In this document: positions 27,579 through 36,768 of the stretch, in pieces
How the letters are laid out: each line of letters starts with the position of its first letter
Numbering within the stretch: the stretch's first letter is position 1
Source: Trichocoleus sp. FACHB-46
GTDB lineage: Bacteria; Cyanobacteriota; Cyanobacteriia; FACHB-46
Length of the DNA: 64,000 nucleotides
Assembly: GCF_014695385.1 (NCBI RefSeq)
Contig: NZ_JACJOD010000013.1
Location: forward strand, 1 to 64,000
Reading direction: 5' to 3'
Made by a program: the position numbers and the translations under genes
The notes under the pieces: generated by a model
Database searches by the model: none
The model's input: only the letters and a program-made list of their open reading frames with translations
Told to the model about the DNA's origin: nothing

Positions 27579-27725
27579 AGAGGTCAGCCATTGGCTAGAG
27601 CATTAACAAGCAGACTTTTACCAAACTCTAACAGCTCTACATGACTAACCCAGCCTAGCTAAGCAATCGAATCACTGCCACTCGTTTAAAATGCGCTTAT
27701 TCCGTCCAGAGACACGATTTAGATC

Positions 27726-28553
27726 ATGACAAGTCAACTTCCCATTCCGGTTGTTGTTAACGGGGCTGCGGGAAAAATGGGCCGCGAAGTCGTCAAGGCT
27801 GTCGCCCAAGCACCTGATCTGACCCTGATTGGGGCTGTCGATCGCAATCCCAAATACATAGGTGAAGACGTAGGGGAAGTGGCTGGATGCGGCCCTTTAG
27901 AAGTGCCAATCCTTAACGACTTTGAGCCAGTCCTAGCGATGGCTGGGCAAGAGAAGCAGCTAGGAGTGATGGTCGATTTCACTCACCCAGACGGTGTGTA
28001 TGACAACGTGAGAGCTGCGATCGCCTATGGTGTTCGTCCCGTTGTCGGCACGACTGGCTTAAGCCCCCAGCAGATTCAAGAATTAGCCGAATTTGCTGAC
28101 AAAGCCAGTACAGGTTGTCTCATCATTCCTAATTTCTCAATTGGTATGGTGCTGCTGCAACAGGCCGCAATCCAAGCTTCCCAGCACTTCGACCATGTCG
28201 AAATCATTGAACTACACCACAACCAAAAAGCAGATGCTCCAAGCGGAACAGCGCTACAAACAGCGCAAATGCTAGCCGAGCTAGGTAAAAGCTTTAACCC
28301 AGCAACGGTTGAGGAAACTGAAAAAATACCAGGAGCCAAAGGAGCTTTAGCCGATGAAGGAATTCGTATTCATAGTGTGCGTTTACCCGGTTTAATTGCT
28401 CATCAAGAAGTCATTTTTGGCGCAGCTGGGCAAATTTATACCCTGCGGCATGACACGAGCGATCGCGCTTGCTACATGCCCGGAGTCTTGCTTTCAATTC
28501 GCAAAGTGATTCAGCTAAAGTCGCTGGTCTATGGCTTAGAAAAAATCCTTTAG
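27726..28553 (+). CDS. dapB: 4-hydroxy-tetrahydrodipicolinate reductase
   Basis: The 275-residue enzyme reduces the product of DapA on the way to lysine and to the diaminopimelate of peptidoglycan. Visible: the Rossmann loop [18 protein letters not shown], the catalytic [15 protein letters not shown] with the His pair and Lys, and a C-terminal [13 protein letters not shown]. Length is normal. Start ATG 27726, divergent from the kinase gene. Confidence 0.96.
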   Translation: MTSQLPIPVVVNGAAGKMGREVVKAVAQAPDLTLIGAVDRNPKYIGEDVGEVAGCGPLEVPILNDFEPVLAMAGQEKQLGVMVDFTHPDGVYDNVRAAIAYGVRPVVGTTGLSPQQIQELAEFADKASTGCLIIPNFSIGMVLLQQAAIQASQHFDHVEIIELHHNQKADAPSGTALQTAQMLAELGKSFNPATVEETEKIPGAKGALADEGIRIHSVRLPGLIAHQEVIFGAAGQIYTLRHDTSDRACYMPGVLLSIRKVIQLKSLVYGLEKIL

Positions 28554-29070
28554 ACCCAGAAAAATTACCAAAAAAAATTGCCTGACCCTACAAGCCCCCA
28601 GGGTCAGGCAATTCACCTGTAAAGACGCTTTCCTAACCAGAAAAACCAAACAAATTTAGTTGCCCCCTACTTGTTTAGTCTTTCTGAACGCCTTATTCAG
28701 AATTAAATTCATTCTGCTACTTTTGCTCTATAAAAACTTCGAGGCAACTACGCAATTTTTAGACAGTAAAGATTGAACTTTCTGTGCTCAAATCCGTAGA
28801 ATTACTCTCCTCTTATTTAAAGTTAAACTCATAAACAGAGGAATACAAAGAAATGAAGCGACCTGCCAACCACTAGAGCAGTACCTTTGGGCAAACTGCT
28901 AGTCTATAGCCAATAACCTATAGCCAAGTCTATCACTAGTAAATAAAGCGTCGTGGGTTCGAGTTGCCGCCAAAGTTCCTTCCCTTAAAAACTTCACAAT
29001 GTTAGGCTCATAATATTAAAGCGATCGCCCACAAACTATTGCCAACTCAAGAATATATAAACTTGTACTA
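28554..29070. other. Intergenic region dapB to membrane protein
   Basis: The 517-bp AT-rich region begins with the long hairpin described next. It also has a direct repeat CTATAGCCAA (about 28904-28932) and one HIP1 site near 29020. A seven-codon ATG frame at 28853-28876 has GAGGA before it but is too short to call. No other gene is supported. Confidence 0.4.
28577..28612 (-). terminator. Long hairpin with T run on the minus strand
   Basis: ATTGCCTGACCCT and AGGGTCAGGCAAT form a perfect 13-bp stem around a 10-nt loop. On the plus strand it follows dapB by 23 nt but has no T run after it. On the minus strand it is followed directly by eight T, so its best orientation terminates leftward transcription, although no annotated minus-strand gene lies to the right for over 1 kb. 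Confidence 0.7.
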
Positions 29071-29766
29071 ATGCTAGTTCCATTGACTCGCGAGAAATTC
29101 GAACAACTGGTTCCGCTCGTTGCCACTTTTCCTCAGTACAAATATCACTGGGGAAAAGTCTCTGACTTCTTAAAGCGACTTCTCATTTCTGTTGTGGGAG
29201 GGGTAGTTGTCACCATCGCCTACTCCGTTCTTGGAGAAGGCAGCGCAGGTGGGCTCATCCTCTTTTTCCTAGGAGTGGCAACCAGTCTCTATTGGCTCTG
29301 GGCTCCTGTTTTCTGGGCTACCCTCCGAAACCTAGAAGCTCGCAAACCACGCCATAGCGGTTTTTGGCAAGGCCGTGTCTTAGATGCCTACGTCAGCGAA
29401 GAACTGATTGGGACAGAAGAAACCGTGAATAAGCGGGGAGAGTTAGTCCTCGTAGAAAACCGCGAACGACGTCTGAACTTAGAAGTAGGCGACGAGAGCG
29501 GATTTAGAATTCCCGTCCAAGTGCCGCTGCGTCGGGAGCATAAAGCCATTCGCCCAGACCAAGTCGCTCATATGGTGGTGATGTCGCATTTGCCAGATCT
29601 GAGTCGCATTGCCAAAATTTCTGACATTTACATTCCTAGCCAGAATATTTGGGTGAGCGACTACCCACAAGTGCAGCGGGATAATTTCTTGGAAGTTAGC
29701 CGACGACTAAGCGCTCAACCCAAGCCTCGCAAATCCCCTCGCCGCCGCGCTGCAATGGACATGTAA
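29071..29766 (+). CDS. Conserved membrane protein of unknown function
   Basis: The 231-residue protein has a short N-terminal cytoplasmic part, two membrane helices (about residues 33-52 and 57-82), and a soluble C-terminal domain of about 140 residues ending in a basic tail (KPRKSPRRRAAMDM). Proteins like this are sometimes labelled phosphate ABC transporter permease, but two helices and no transporter motif do not support that name. No clear ribosome site precedes ATG 29071. Function unknown. Confidence 0.75.
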   Translation: MLVPLTREKFEQLVPLVATFPQYKYHWGKVSDFLKRLLISVVGGVVVTIAYSVLGEGSAGGLILFFLGVATSLYWLWAPVFWATLRNLEARKPRHSGFWQGRVLDAYVSEELIGTEETVNKRGELVLVENRERRLNLEVGDESGFRIPVQVPLRREHKAIRPDQVAHMVVMSHLPDLSRIAKISDIYIPSQNIWVSDYPQVQRDNFLEVSRRLSAQPKPRKSPRRRAAMDM

Positions 29767-29788
29767 GTCTCTGAGCCCATATCTAGAC

Positions 29789-30418
29789 TCAACCCATACC
29801 AGGGCTGTCTTGACCGTAGGCTTTCCAAGCCAAATCTACTAAGCCATTCATAATTGCAGCGGCGACAACAGCGCTCCCTTTACGTCCCTCGATGCGAATA
29901 TGGGGCACCAATGAATCCTGTAAGCGGTGTTTTGCAACTTCAATATCGACAAATCCAGAGGGAGTGCCCACCACTAGGGCGGGGCGAATTTCTTCTGCTT
30001 CAATTAAATCCACAATGACCGATAAGGCAGTTTGGGCTTGACCAATCACGAAAATGCCTTCTGGATAGCGACGTGCCAGGGTTTCAATACCCCAAGCAGC
30101 GCGAGTTTTATCTCTTTGAGGCCGAGTCAAAGCATCCATGCTGCAATATACCGGATTGGCAAAGGTATTTTGGATATTTGAAGTAATACCAACTTGTACC
30201 ATCGGCACATCTACCACAATAGTGCTGCGGGCTGCTAAAGCTGCTGCCCCTGCTTGTAGTGCCTGCTCAGAAAAGCGAATCAAGGATTTGTACTCAAAAT
30301 CAGCAGTGGCATAAATCACTCGACGCACAATTTCATATTCAGCCGGGGAAAACGTGTGTTCACCCATTTCTCGGTCAATGATTCCTAAACTCTGAGCGTC
30401 CGTAATATGCCACTCCAT
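29789..30418 (-). CDS. cobH: Precorrin-8X methylmutase
   Basis: The 209-residue enzyme moves a methyl group from C-11 to C-12 of precorrin-8X to give hydrogenobyrinic acid (CbiC does the cobalt form) in cobalamin synthesis. Family blocks: RRVIYATADFEY near the N-terminus containing the substrate-binding residues, TIVVDVPMVQVGI, and VVGTPSGFVDIEVAKHRL. Start ATG 30418; a TTG at 30436 would add six residues. cobB, a later-step enzyme, is also in this window, 16 kb away. Confidence 0.93.
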   Translation of the reverse strand: MEWHITDAQSLGIIDREMGEHTFSPAEYEIVRRVIYATADFEYKSLIRFSEQALQAGAAALAARSTIVVDVPMVQVGITSNIQNTFANPVYCSMDALTRPQRDKTRAAWGIETLARRYPEGIFVIGQAQTALSVIVDLIEAEEIRPALVVGTPSGFVDIEVAKHRLQDSLVPHIRIEGRKGSAVVAAAIMNGLVDLAWKAYGQDSPGMG

Positions 30419-30595
30419 GCCTAACTTGTCCCTCAAATGCGTGCTTGGGGTTTGAGATAGTTATACACTCCTAAGCAGTCATACAGCGTAATTGCTATAG
30501 GACTGCTTGCACTTTAGGCGATCGCGTTGGTTCTATCCTCAGCGGATTGAAATTCAGTCTTGAGGAAATTTTGCCTGCATTCAAGTTACCACTGG

Positions 30596-31399
30596 TTAAC
30601 TTTCAGGGGCGGAGGACTGAGTAAACATTGGTGAAAGATAAGCCACTAAAGCTCCTAGCATAAATCCCACCACGTTTCGAAACAGAGGTAGCCATTCTGA
30701 GGTACGCGTCACAACCGGACCAACACCAAAAGCAATAAATAAAATTCCCCACAGAGGCGAGAAAATTAAAGCCCATTGCCAAGCAAACACTTGGCCTTCC
30801 TTACGAGGATGAGCGGCAAAGCCGAAAATCACGCCTCCAACCAGTGAAGTAATTAGAGTAAGAATCCACTGTTCTTGAGGCAAACCGGGCACCACTTGGC
30901 ACCCACCTTTACGTAAGCAGGCTTTGACGGACTCTAGGGCTTGAATGATGGCTTGGTCTTCACCATTTTCGCGCACAAAGAATTGGTTACCATAGCGGGT
31001 TTGCAGTTCAATCCAGAAGGTGCGTGGCATCAACTCATAAAAGGCATCCCCAACACTAAAGTTGAGGATATTACCGCCCCGTGCATCCGCAACTAGCAGT
31101 AGGCTTTTTTCATCTAGGCCCCAAAAGTCTTTCACCGCTCGCCCTGGAGTTTGATCAAATTGAGTCAAAACTCGAAGTTTCCAGCCTGTTTCTGCTTCAA
31201 AGGTTTCTAAATCTTTGGCCAAGGATTCTTCTTGAATGCCCGTAAGATTTTTTGCTAGATCAATGACCGTCGTTGGTTCACTGGGCAGCAGTTGTGGGTT
31301 TTCGTAGGCTTGGGCTGCTGGTGCGATCGCCCATATTGACAACGCTAAGCAGAAGGCAGCAAGGAAAGTAAGAAGCCGTCGCGGAGAAAGGTATGGCAT
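30596..31399 (-). CDS. psb32: TPM-domain protein, Psb32-like
   Basis: The 267-residue protein has a signal peptide (about 1-31, ending APAAQAYE), a TPM domain (about 40-170, with TTVIDLAKNL and LLLVADARGGNILNFSVG), and about three membrane helices near the C-terminus (190-255). This matches Psb32, a thylakoid protein linked to photosystem II stability and repair in Synechocystis; plant homologues help D1 repair. Start ATG 31399, with an in-frame TTG two codons earlier. A hairpin AAGCAGTC/GACTGCTT at 30473-30508 lies between its stop and cobH. Confidence 0.85.
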   Translation of the reverse strand: MPYLSPRRLLTFLAAFCLALSIWAIAPAAQAYENPQLLPSEPTTVIDLAKNLTGIQEESLAKDLETFEAETGWKLRVLTQFDQTPGRAVKDFWGLDEKSLLLVADARGGNILNFSVGDAFYELMPRTFWIELQTRYGNQFFVRENGEDQAIIQALESVKACLRKGGCQVVPGLPQEQWILTLITSLVGGVIFGFAAHPRKEGQVFAWQWALIFSPLWGILFIAFGVGPVVTRTSEWLPLFRNVVGFMLGALVAYLSPMFTQSSAPES

Positions 31400-31712
31400 T
31401 GGCAACGCTAGATTAAATCTAATAAGTGGATGCTATGAGTGACGCTAAAAATGGACAGCGCTCACCTATTTATCTTTACACTTGTTTACTTTAATTTAAT
31501 CTTACGGACTGAGAGCGAAAGCCGTCAATTGCCATGGTTCGATCAAAATCTGGTGGATTTTCGCTAGTAACTCGTCTTTAGGGGCAACTTATTCGTTGAA
31601 TTGTGGCGAAACGTGTACTTTGACGAAGCTTAATGGCCAATTTCTGTAAAAACTGATGAAGCTGGCAGCTCATCTGTCGGAACAGCGAGTACTCTCAGAT
31701 TAAGAAAACCTA
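31400..31712. other. Divergent intergenic region psb32 / TPR gene
   Basis: About 310 bp between divergent genes must hold both promoters. It is AT-rich and shows no ORF, strong hairpin or repeat. Confidence 0.4.
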
Positions 31713-32333
31713 ATGTTGCTCGCTATAGCCGCGAGTCCCTTCTTGGTTCAGGGCACTCTAGGGATCTGCGCTACTTTATTTGTTCCCTGTCTGACTATGT
31801 CTATGACCCAGTCATTTCAGTCATCCCAGGTTCAGCCTCTTTATCCACTTCCTCCAGTCAACTCAGTACGGAACAGACCTCAAGTTCGCCGCCAAGCTGA
31901 TATTGACCCTCGGCAACGGCGGGAGTATGAAGACGCGATCGCCCGTTGTGATCAAGCGATCGCCCGAAAAGGTGATGATGTGAGCGCTTGGTACCAACGG
32001 GGACAGGCTCAAGCCAACTTGGGAGCCTATAATGAAGCGATCGCCAGTTTTAACCAAGCGCTAAGGAGCCAGCCTAATCATGCTGCCGCTCTAGTGTTTC
32101 GGGCTGTGGCTTTCATTCACTTAAATTGTTACGAAGAAGCCTTGCTTAGTTGCAATACAGCTTTAACGATTCAGCCTCACCATGCAGAAGCTTGGTTATT
32201 TCGAGGGGTAGCACTGCGTTATCTCAACCGCTACAAAGAAGCTTATGCTAGCTACGACCATGCCTTGGGAATTCGCAGACCTGCTAACTGGCTGAACCGG
32301 ATCTCCAGAATTTTCGGTTGGTTTCGGCAGTAA
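31713..32333 (+). CDS. Tetratricopeptide repeat protein
   Basis: The 206-residue protein has a hydrophobic N-terminus (about 1-28), a Pro/Gln-rich spacer, then about three 34-residue TPR units from residue 73: EDAIARCDQAIARKGDD, AWYQRGQAQANLGAYNEAI, and so on to YASYDHALGI. The C-terminus is basic and aromatic (RISRIFGWFRQ). It may be membrane-attached through the N-terminus, or start later at an in-frame ATG encoding MSMTQSF. No effector domain; function unknown. Confidence 0.78.
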   Translation: MLLAIAASPFLVQGTLGICATLFVPCLTMSMTQSFQSSQVQPLYPLPPVNSVRNRPQVRRQADIDPRQRREYEDAIARCDQAIARKGDDVSAWYQRGQAQANLGAYNEAIASFNQALRSQPNHAAALVFRAVAFIHLNCYEEALLSCNTALTIQPHHAEAWLFRGVALRYLNRYKEAYASYDHALGIRRPANWLNRISRIFGWFRQ

Positions 32334-32416
32334 CGCTGCAAGCGCTGACGTTTTTATAGAGTTAGTAGAATAGAAGCTAGTGAATTTGAGGGCCAGTTCT
32401 CTGGTTAAGCAAGTCT

Positions 32417-34108
32417 ATAGAAACGATCTACGGCAATCTTCAAGGTCTAAAATCTAGTCAGCTTAAGCAGCTGCAACGTCTGTACCATCAACGGCTACCG
32501 GGCGATCGCCTCACCACATCTGAATTTGCCCAACGACTAGCTGCCATTAGTACAGATCTCAACCAGCCTGTTTGTGTCTACATCAACCGACGCGGTCAGG
32601 TTATCCGGGTTGGAGTGGGTACGCCCCGTCAAACTCAGATTCCACCTCTAGAACTACCGCGTTACGGGGCCGAACGTCTCAGTGGCATTCGCTGTTTAGC
32701 GACCCAATTAAAAATTGAACCACCCAACGAAGCTGCTTTGACTGCTATGGCGATTCAGCGGCTCGATAGCTTGGTAATGATTACCTTGTCAGGTGCAGGA
32801 TTTGAGCGGCGTGGGGGTGGAGCAACAGGCTATGTTAAGCACGCTTACTTAGCGCATCTAGTCCCACATCCAGAAGCGAACTGGACTGTTTCACCACCAA
32901 CCGACCTGGATGATTTAGCGGCTCAAGATTTTCTAGATTTAGTAGAAAATTTAGAAGCAGAATTTGAGCGCGAATACGTCGCTCAACAAGTCGATCGCGA
33001 CCACGATCAGGTGTTGATTGTGGGCTTGATGACCGATGAACGAAAATCTCAGCGCTTCCAAGATGGCTTAGTCGAACTGACTCGCCTAGTGGAAACTGCG
33101 GGTGGCACTGTGGTAGAAACCCTAACCCAAAAGCGCTCTCGTCCTCACCCACAAACTGTGGTTGGTGAAGGCAAAGTTCAAGAAATTGCGCTTGCCGCTC
33201 AAACAGTGGGTGCAAACCTAATTGCTTTCGATCGTGACTTACACCCAGCCCAAGTGCGTAACTTGGAAACTCAAATCGGCATTCGGGTGGTCGATCGCAC
33301 TGAAGTAATTTTAGATATTTTTGCGCAACGGGCTCAGTCTAGAGCCGGGAAACTGCAAGTAGAGTTGGCGCAGTTGGAATACATGCTGCCGCGTCTGATC
33401 GGGCGGGGACAAGCTATGTCACGCTTGGGCGGTGGGATTGGCACCAGAGGCCCTGGTGAGACCAAGCTAGAAACCGAGCGTCGTGGCATCCAGCGGCGAA
33501 TTTCTCGGTTGCAGCAAGAAGTCAACCAATTACAAGCTCACCGTTCTCGGTTGCGGCAACGACGCCAGCATCGCGAAGTTCCATCGATCGCGATCGTGGG
33601 TTATACCAATGCTGGTAAGTCTACGTTGTTAAACACATTGACCAACGCGGAAGTGTATACCGCTGACCAACTCTTCGCGACGCTCGACCCTACCACCCGA
33701 CGCCTGATCATTCAAGATGCTGTGACTCAGGAACCCCGCTCTATTTTGCTGACCGACACGGTTGGCTTTATCCACGAGCTACCGCCGTCGTTAGTGGATG
33801 CGTTCCGAGCCACTTTGGAGGAAGTCACGGAGGCAGATGCTTTGTTGCATTTGGTGGATCTTTCCCATCCAGCTTGGCAAAACCAAATTCGTTCGGTCAT
33901 GAAGATTTTGTCCGAGATGCCCATCACGCCGGGACCCGCGTTAGTGGCTTTCAACAAAATTGACCAGGTGGACGGAGATACTTTAGCCCTCGCTCAAGAA
34001 GAATTTCCTCAAGCTGTATTTCTCTCGGCCAGCGATCGCCTGGGCCTAGAAACCTTACGTCGGCGACTAGCTCAACTTGTGGACTATGCGGTTTCTTCCT
34101 GGGGCTAA
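32417..34108 (+). CDS. hflX: GTPase HflX, with non-canonical start
   Basis: HflX is a ribosome-associated GTPase that splits stalled or heat-damaged 70S ribosomes. Seen: the HflX N-terminal domain, a glycine-rich GIGTRGPGETKLETERR, coiled coil, then the G domain with VGYTNAGKST (G1), DPTTRR, DTVGFI (G3) and NKID (G4). The first usual start codon is GTG 32615, but the frame is clearly coding further left (QLKQLQRLYHQRLPGDRLTT, then VCVYINRRGQVIRVGVGTP), as in other cyanobacterial HflX. The frame is open from 32390 and contains no ATG, GTG or TTG before 32615. I place the start at ATA 32417, where relatives have Met. Starting at 32615 would remove 66 residues. Confidence 0.88.
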   Translation: METIYGNLQGLKSSQLKQLQRLYHQRLPGDRLTTSEFAQRLAAISTDLNQPVCVYINRRGQVIRVGVGTPRQTQIPPLELPRYGAERLSGIRCLATQLKIEPPNEAALTAMAIQRLDSLVMITLSGAGFERRGGGATGYVKHAYLAHLVPHPEANWTVSPPTDLDDLAAQDFLDLVENLEAEFEREYVAQQVDRDHDQVLIVGLMTDERKSQRFQDGLVELTRLVETAGGTVVETLTQKRSRPHPQTVVGEGKVQEIALAAQTVGANLIAFDRDLHPAQVRNLETQIGIRVVDRTEVILDIFAQRAQSRAGKLQVELAQLEYMLPRLIGRGQAMSRLGGGIGTRGPGETKLETERRGIQRRISRLQQEVNQLQAHRSRLRQRRQHREVPSIAIVGYTNAGKSTLLNTLTNAEVYTADQLFATLDPTTRRLIIQDAVTQEPRSILLTDTVGFIHELPPSLVDAFRATLEEVTEADALLHLVDLSHPAWQNQIRSVMKILSEMPITPGPALVAFNKIDQVDGDTLALAQEEFPQAVFLSASDRLGLETLRRRLAQLVDYAVSSWG

Positions 34109-34147
34109 ACTAAGATCAAGAAACATTGCTTAACGATTGAGGTTGCT

Positions 34148-34414
34148 ATGGCTTCTAAAGTTGAAATTTACACTTGGCGGACCTGCCCTTTCTGTATTCG
34201 GGCTAAAGCACTCTTAGACAAAAAAGGAGTTGAATACACCGAATACAGTATCGATGGTGATGAAGCAGCTCGCGCTGAAATGTCCCAACGTGCTAATGGC
34301 AAACGTTCTCTGCCCCAAATTTTCATTAACGACCAGCATGTTGGTGGTTGTGACGACATTCATGCCTTAAACGCTCAAGGCAAGCTTGATCAGCTTTTGC
34401 AGACTGCTAGCTAA
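34148..34414 (+). CDS. grxC: Glutaredoxin 3
   Basis: The 88-residue dithiol glutaredoxin has the CPFC active site in TWRTCPFCIRA and the glutathione-binding SLPQIFIN with cis-Pro and HVGGCDDI. It reduces disulfides with glutathione. Start ATG 34148. It lies 107 bp before gshB on the same strand, an arrangement seen in many cyanobacteria. Confidence 0.95.
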   Translation: MASKVEIYTWRTCPFCIRAKALLDKKGVEYTEYSIDGDEAARAEMSQRANGKRSLPQIFINDQHVGGCDDIHALNAQGKLDQLLQTAS

Positions 34415-34521
34415 TTACTTATAAGTTAGCTAGTACATCGTGTAACGCCAAAAGCGATCGCATTTCCACTCAGTTGTTTCGTTAGTGCAAAAGTAGCCAC
34501 ACCGTTGCAGAGGGTAATTCA

Positions 34522-35547
34522 TTGAAATTCGCATTTATTATTGACCCCATTCAAAAACTTGATCCTTGTCATGACACGAGTGTTGCCCTCATGGAAGCAG
34601 CACAAGAACTGGGTCATGAGGTATGGGTAACTCAAGCGAATTTATTGAGTGTGGTGAATGGTAAAGCCTGGGCAATTTTAGAACGGGTCAAGTTGACGCC
34701 CATTCAGTTAATAGATGGCCGCTGGGTGGCTGCTGAATCTTGGTATTCCCTAGGGAGTTCCTTGCAAGATTCCACCCAGGCTAAGAGTTTCGGCAATCTA
34801 CGCCCGCTAGAGGAGATGGACGTAGTATTTATGCGAACCGACCCGCCGGTGACTACGGCTTACCTCTACGCTACTTATATCCTGGACTACATCGACCCCG
34901 CTAGAACCTTAGTCGTTAACTCGCCTAGTGGTTTGCGAGCGGCTAACGAAAAAATGTATGCCCTCCAATTTACCGAGGCGATCCCCACTACGATCGTGAC
35001 TCAAGATAAGCAGGTGATTCGCCAGTTTGTAGAGCAGCAAGGAGCTGCGGTGCTCAAGCCGCTAGGTGGTAAGGCGGGGGAAGGCATCTTGTTCTTGCAA
35101 CCAGGCGATCGCAACCTGAATTCCATGATCGAAATCAGCACCTTCCAAGGCCAACTGCCGATCATGATTCAGACTTACCTACCGGAAGCAAAAGCAGGTG
35201 ACAAGCGAATTATCTTGCTAGACGGAGAGCCAATTGGAGCCGTTAACCGCGTGCCCACAGGCAATGAATTCCGGGGCAACATGGCAGTTGGCGGCAGGGT
35301 TGAGTCAGTGGATATTACCCCCAGAGAACGAGAAATTTGTGCTCAACTCGCTCCAGTGCTGCGGCGAGATGGCTTGATTTTTGTGGGGATTGATGTGATT
35401 GGTGGCTACCTTACTGAAGTTAATGTCACCAGCCCTACAGGAATTCGGGAGATCGATCGCCTGAACCAATCCCGTGTGGGTCATCAAGTGGTGCAGTGGC
35501 TAGAGAAAGCTAAAGCTAGCAAGCTCAGCTTCTCCTCCTCTGCCTAG
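34522..35547 (+). CDS. gshB: Glutathione synthetase
   Basis: The 341-residue ATP-grasp enzyme adds glycine to gamma-glutamylcysteine. Visible: the N-terminal FIIDPIQKLDPCHDTS, MRTDPPVTTAY, the nucleotide lysine in VLKPLGGKAGEGI, and the metal site GIDVIGGYLTEVNVTSPTG. Start TTG 34522, with GAGGG eight bases upstream; no ATG lies near. Likely co-expressed with grxC. Confidence 0.95.
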   Translation: MKFAFIIDPIQKLDPCHDTSVALMEAAQELGHEVWVTQANLLSVVNGKAWAILERVKLTPIQLIDGRWVAAESWYSLGSSLQDSTQAKSFGNLRPLEEMDVVFMRTDPPVTTAYLYATYILDYIDPARTLVVNSPSGLRAANEKMYALQFTEAIPTTIVTQDKQVIRQFVEQQGAAVLKPLGGKAGEGILFLQPGDRNLNSMIEISTFQGQLPIMIQTYLPEAKAGDKRIILLDGEPIGAVNRVPTGNEFRGNMAVGGRVESVDITPREREICAQLAPVLRRDGLIFVGIDVIGGYLTEVNVTSPTGIREIDRLNQSRVGHQVVQWLEKAKASKLSFSSSA

Positions 35548-35634
35548 TCGTTCAACACTAAGTGAGAGTTGTGGAGCCGTGATGGGCGAGCTACATCTGC
35601 CCGTCATGGTTGAGATTAGGTATTTGGTTAGGCA

Positions 35635-36306
35635 TTAGGCATCGGCCCACTGGCGGAGCAAATTAGCGTGGCTTTTAGAAATTAAGTCGAACTCTGTCGT
35701 CTTGCCCTGTTTTTCAAACAAAGCTCGACGAGCCACATCGAGATCAAACAAAATTTCGCGTTTGTGGGGGTCACGCACTAAGCTTTGTACCCAAGCTACA
35801 GCAACTAATCGCACGCCTTCAGTCACAGGATTGACCCGATGTAGGGTAGAGGAAGGATAGACGATGGCTGATCCTGCTTCTAGCTTAAATGTAGTTTCTC
35901 CCTCAACTCCCTCAATCACTAGCTCACCGCCGCCGTAGCTGGAAGGCGAACTGAGAAATAGTGTTAAGGAAACATCCGATCGCCAAAACTCCTGCCCCCC
36001 CATCAAGGCGTTATCAATATGGCTGCCGTAGGACATGCCTGATTCATAGAGGCTAAACAGCATTGAGTGAATCAATCGAGGCTGGACAGCGATTTGAAAC
36101 AGAGGATTGCGCCTCAGAGCATTTTTGATTGTCTCTTTCAGCTCTTGGCTGTAACTAGCTTCATTTTTGAGTTGGGTATTTTGCTTTACCAACTTTGCGT
36201 GCCAACCTGCTGTAGTTTTGCCATCGACAAAATCAGATGCATCGAGGTTAGAAACGACAGAATTTAGTTCTTCCGATGTCAGGACATCAGGGATGGTCAG
36301 CATCAT
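35635..36306 (-). CDS. PKHD-type Fe(II)/2-oxoglutarate hydroxylase (PiuC/YbiX-like)
   Basis: The 223-residue protein has the iron ligands of the family: H-x-D in SYGSHIDNALMG, the distal His in YPSSTLHRVNPVTEG, and the 2-oxoglutarate Arg in GVRLVAVAW. The PiuC/YbiX branch is often linked to iron acquisition; the substrate is unknown. Two adjacent ATG codons (36306, 36303) are possible starts; TTG 36315 is less likely. No iron gene is adjacent. Confidence 0.9.
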   Translation of the reverse strand: MMLTIPDVLTSEELNSVVSNLDASDFVDGKTTAGWHAKLVKQNTQLKNEASYSQELKETIKNALRRNPLFQIAVQPRLIHSMLFSLYESGMSYGSHIDNALMGGQEFWRSDVSLTLFLSSPSSYGGGELVIEGVEGETTFKLEAGSAIVYPSSTLHRVNPVTEGVRLVAVAWVQSLVRDPHKREILFDLDVARRALFEKQGKTTEFDLISKSHANLLRQWADA

Positions 36307-36395
36307 TACAAGCAACCTCGAACAGCAGGAATCACAAAAAGGGACAAGCCATAAATTGGCCGAGTTCTAGCTTAATCAGTTCTGGCGGCTTTAGA

Positions 36396-36423
36396 TTGCA
36401 ATAGACTTAAAAACTTGTAGAAT
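36396..36423 (+). promoter_or_regulatory. Candidate promoter of the Gly/Glu-rich lipoprotein gene
   Basis: TTGCAA (36396-36401) and TAGAAT (36418-36423) are separated by 16 bp and lie 48 bp before the start codon; GAGGAG precedes the ATG. The boxes are close to the sigma-70 consensus. Confidence 0.45.
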
Positions 36424-36470
36424 GAGCGACTTATTTATAAAGTACATAAAGAACTGAGGAGAAATACTCA

Positions 36471-36731
36471 ATGCGTGCAAAGTCGGCTGGACTACTACTA
36501 CTTCTAGGTTTGATCGCTCCCGTAGCAGGATGTGGCACAGAAAACGAAACTGCTCCCCCTGTTGAACAGACGGGTGGAGCAGGTGGTGAGGCAGGAACCA
36601 CCACTTCTCCTTCCCCAGATGCTCAAGGCAGTGCTGGTGAAGGTGGCGAGGGCGGTGAAGGTGGAGAAGAAGGAACCACCTCTCCTTCTCCCTCTCCTGG
36701 CGGTGAAGGTGGCGAAGGCGGCGAAGGTTAA
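36471..36731 (+). CDS. Small Gly/Glu-rich putative lipoprotein
   Basis: The 86-residue precursor has a basic start, a hydrophobic core (AGLLLLLGLIAPVAG) and a lipobox-like VAGC, so Cys 21 is likely lipidated. The mature part is low complexity: Gly-Gly-Glu runs alternating with TTSPSP, in two rounds (TTTSPSP then GEGG runs, TTSPSPSP then GEGG runs). It is probably disordered and surface or periplasm exposed. Start ATG 36471 with GAGGAG upstream. Function unknown. Confidence 0.7.
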   Translation: MRAKSAGLLLLLGLIAPVAGCGTENETAPPVEQTGGAGGEAGTTTSPSPDAQGSAGEGGEGGEGGEEGTTSPSPSPGGEGGEGGEG

Positions 36732-36768
36732 GGTTGAAATTCTCGACCTTTAACTAAACACTGCAAAC

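Noticed and set aside
28853-28876. Seven-codon ATG frame with GAGGA upstream
   Set aside because: Too short to judge as coding, and no structure or gene context supports a leader peptide.
29071-29766. Phosphate ABC transporter permease
   Set aside because: This label is sometimes attached to such proteins, but there are only two membrane helices and no permease signature.
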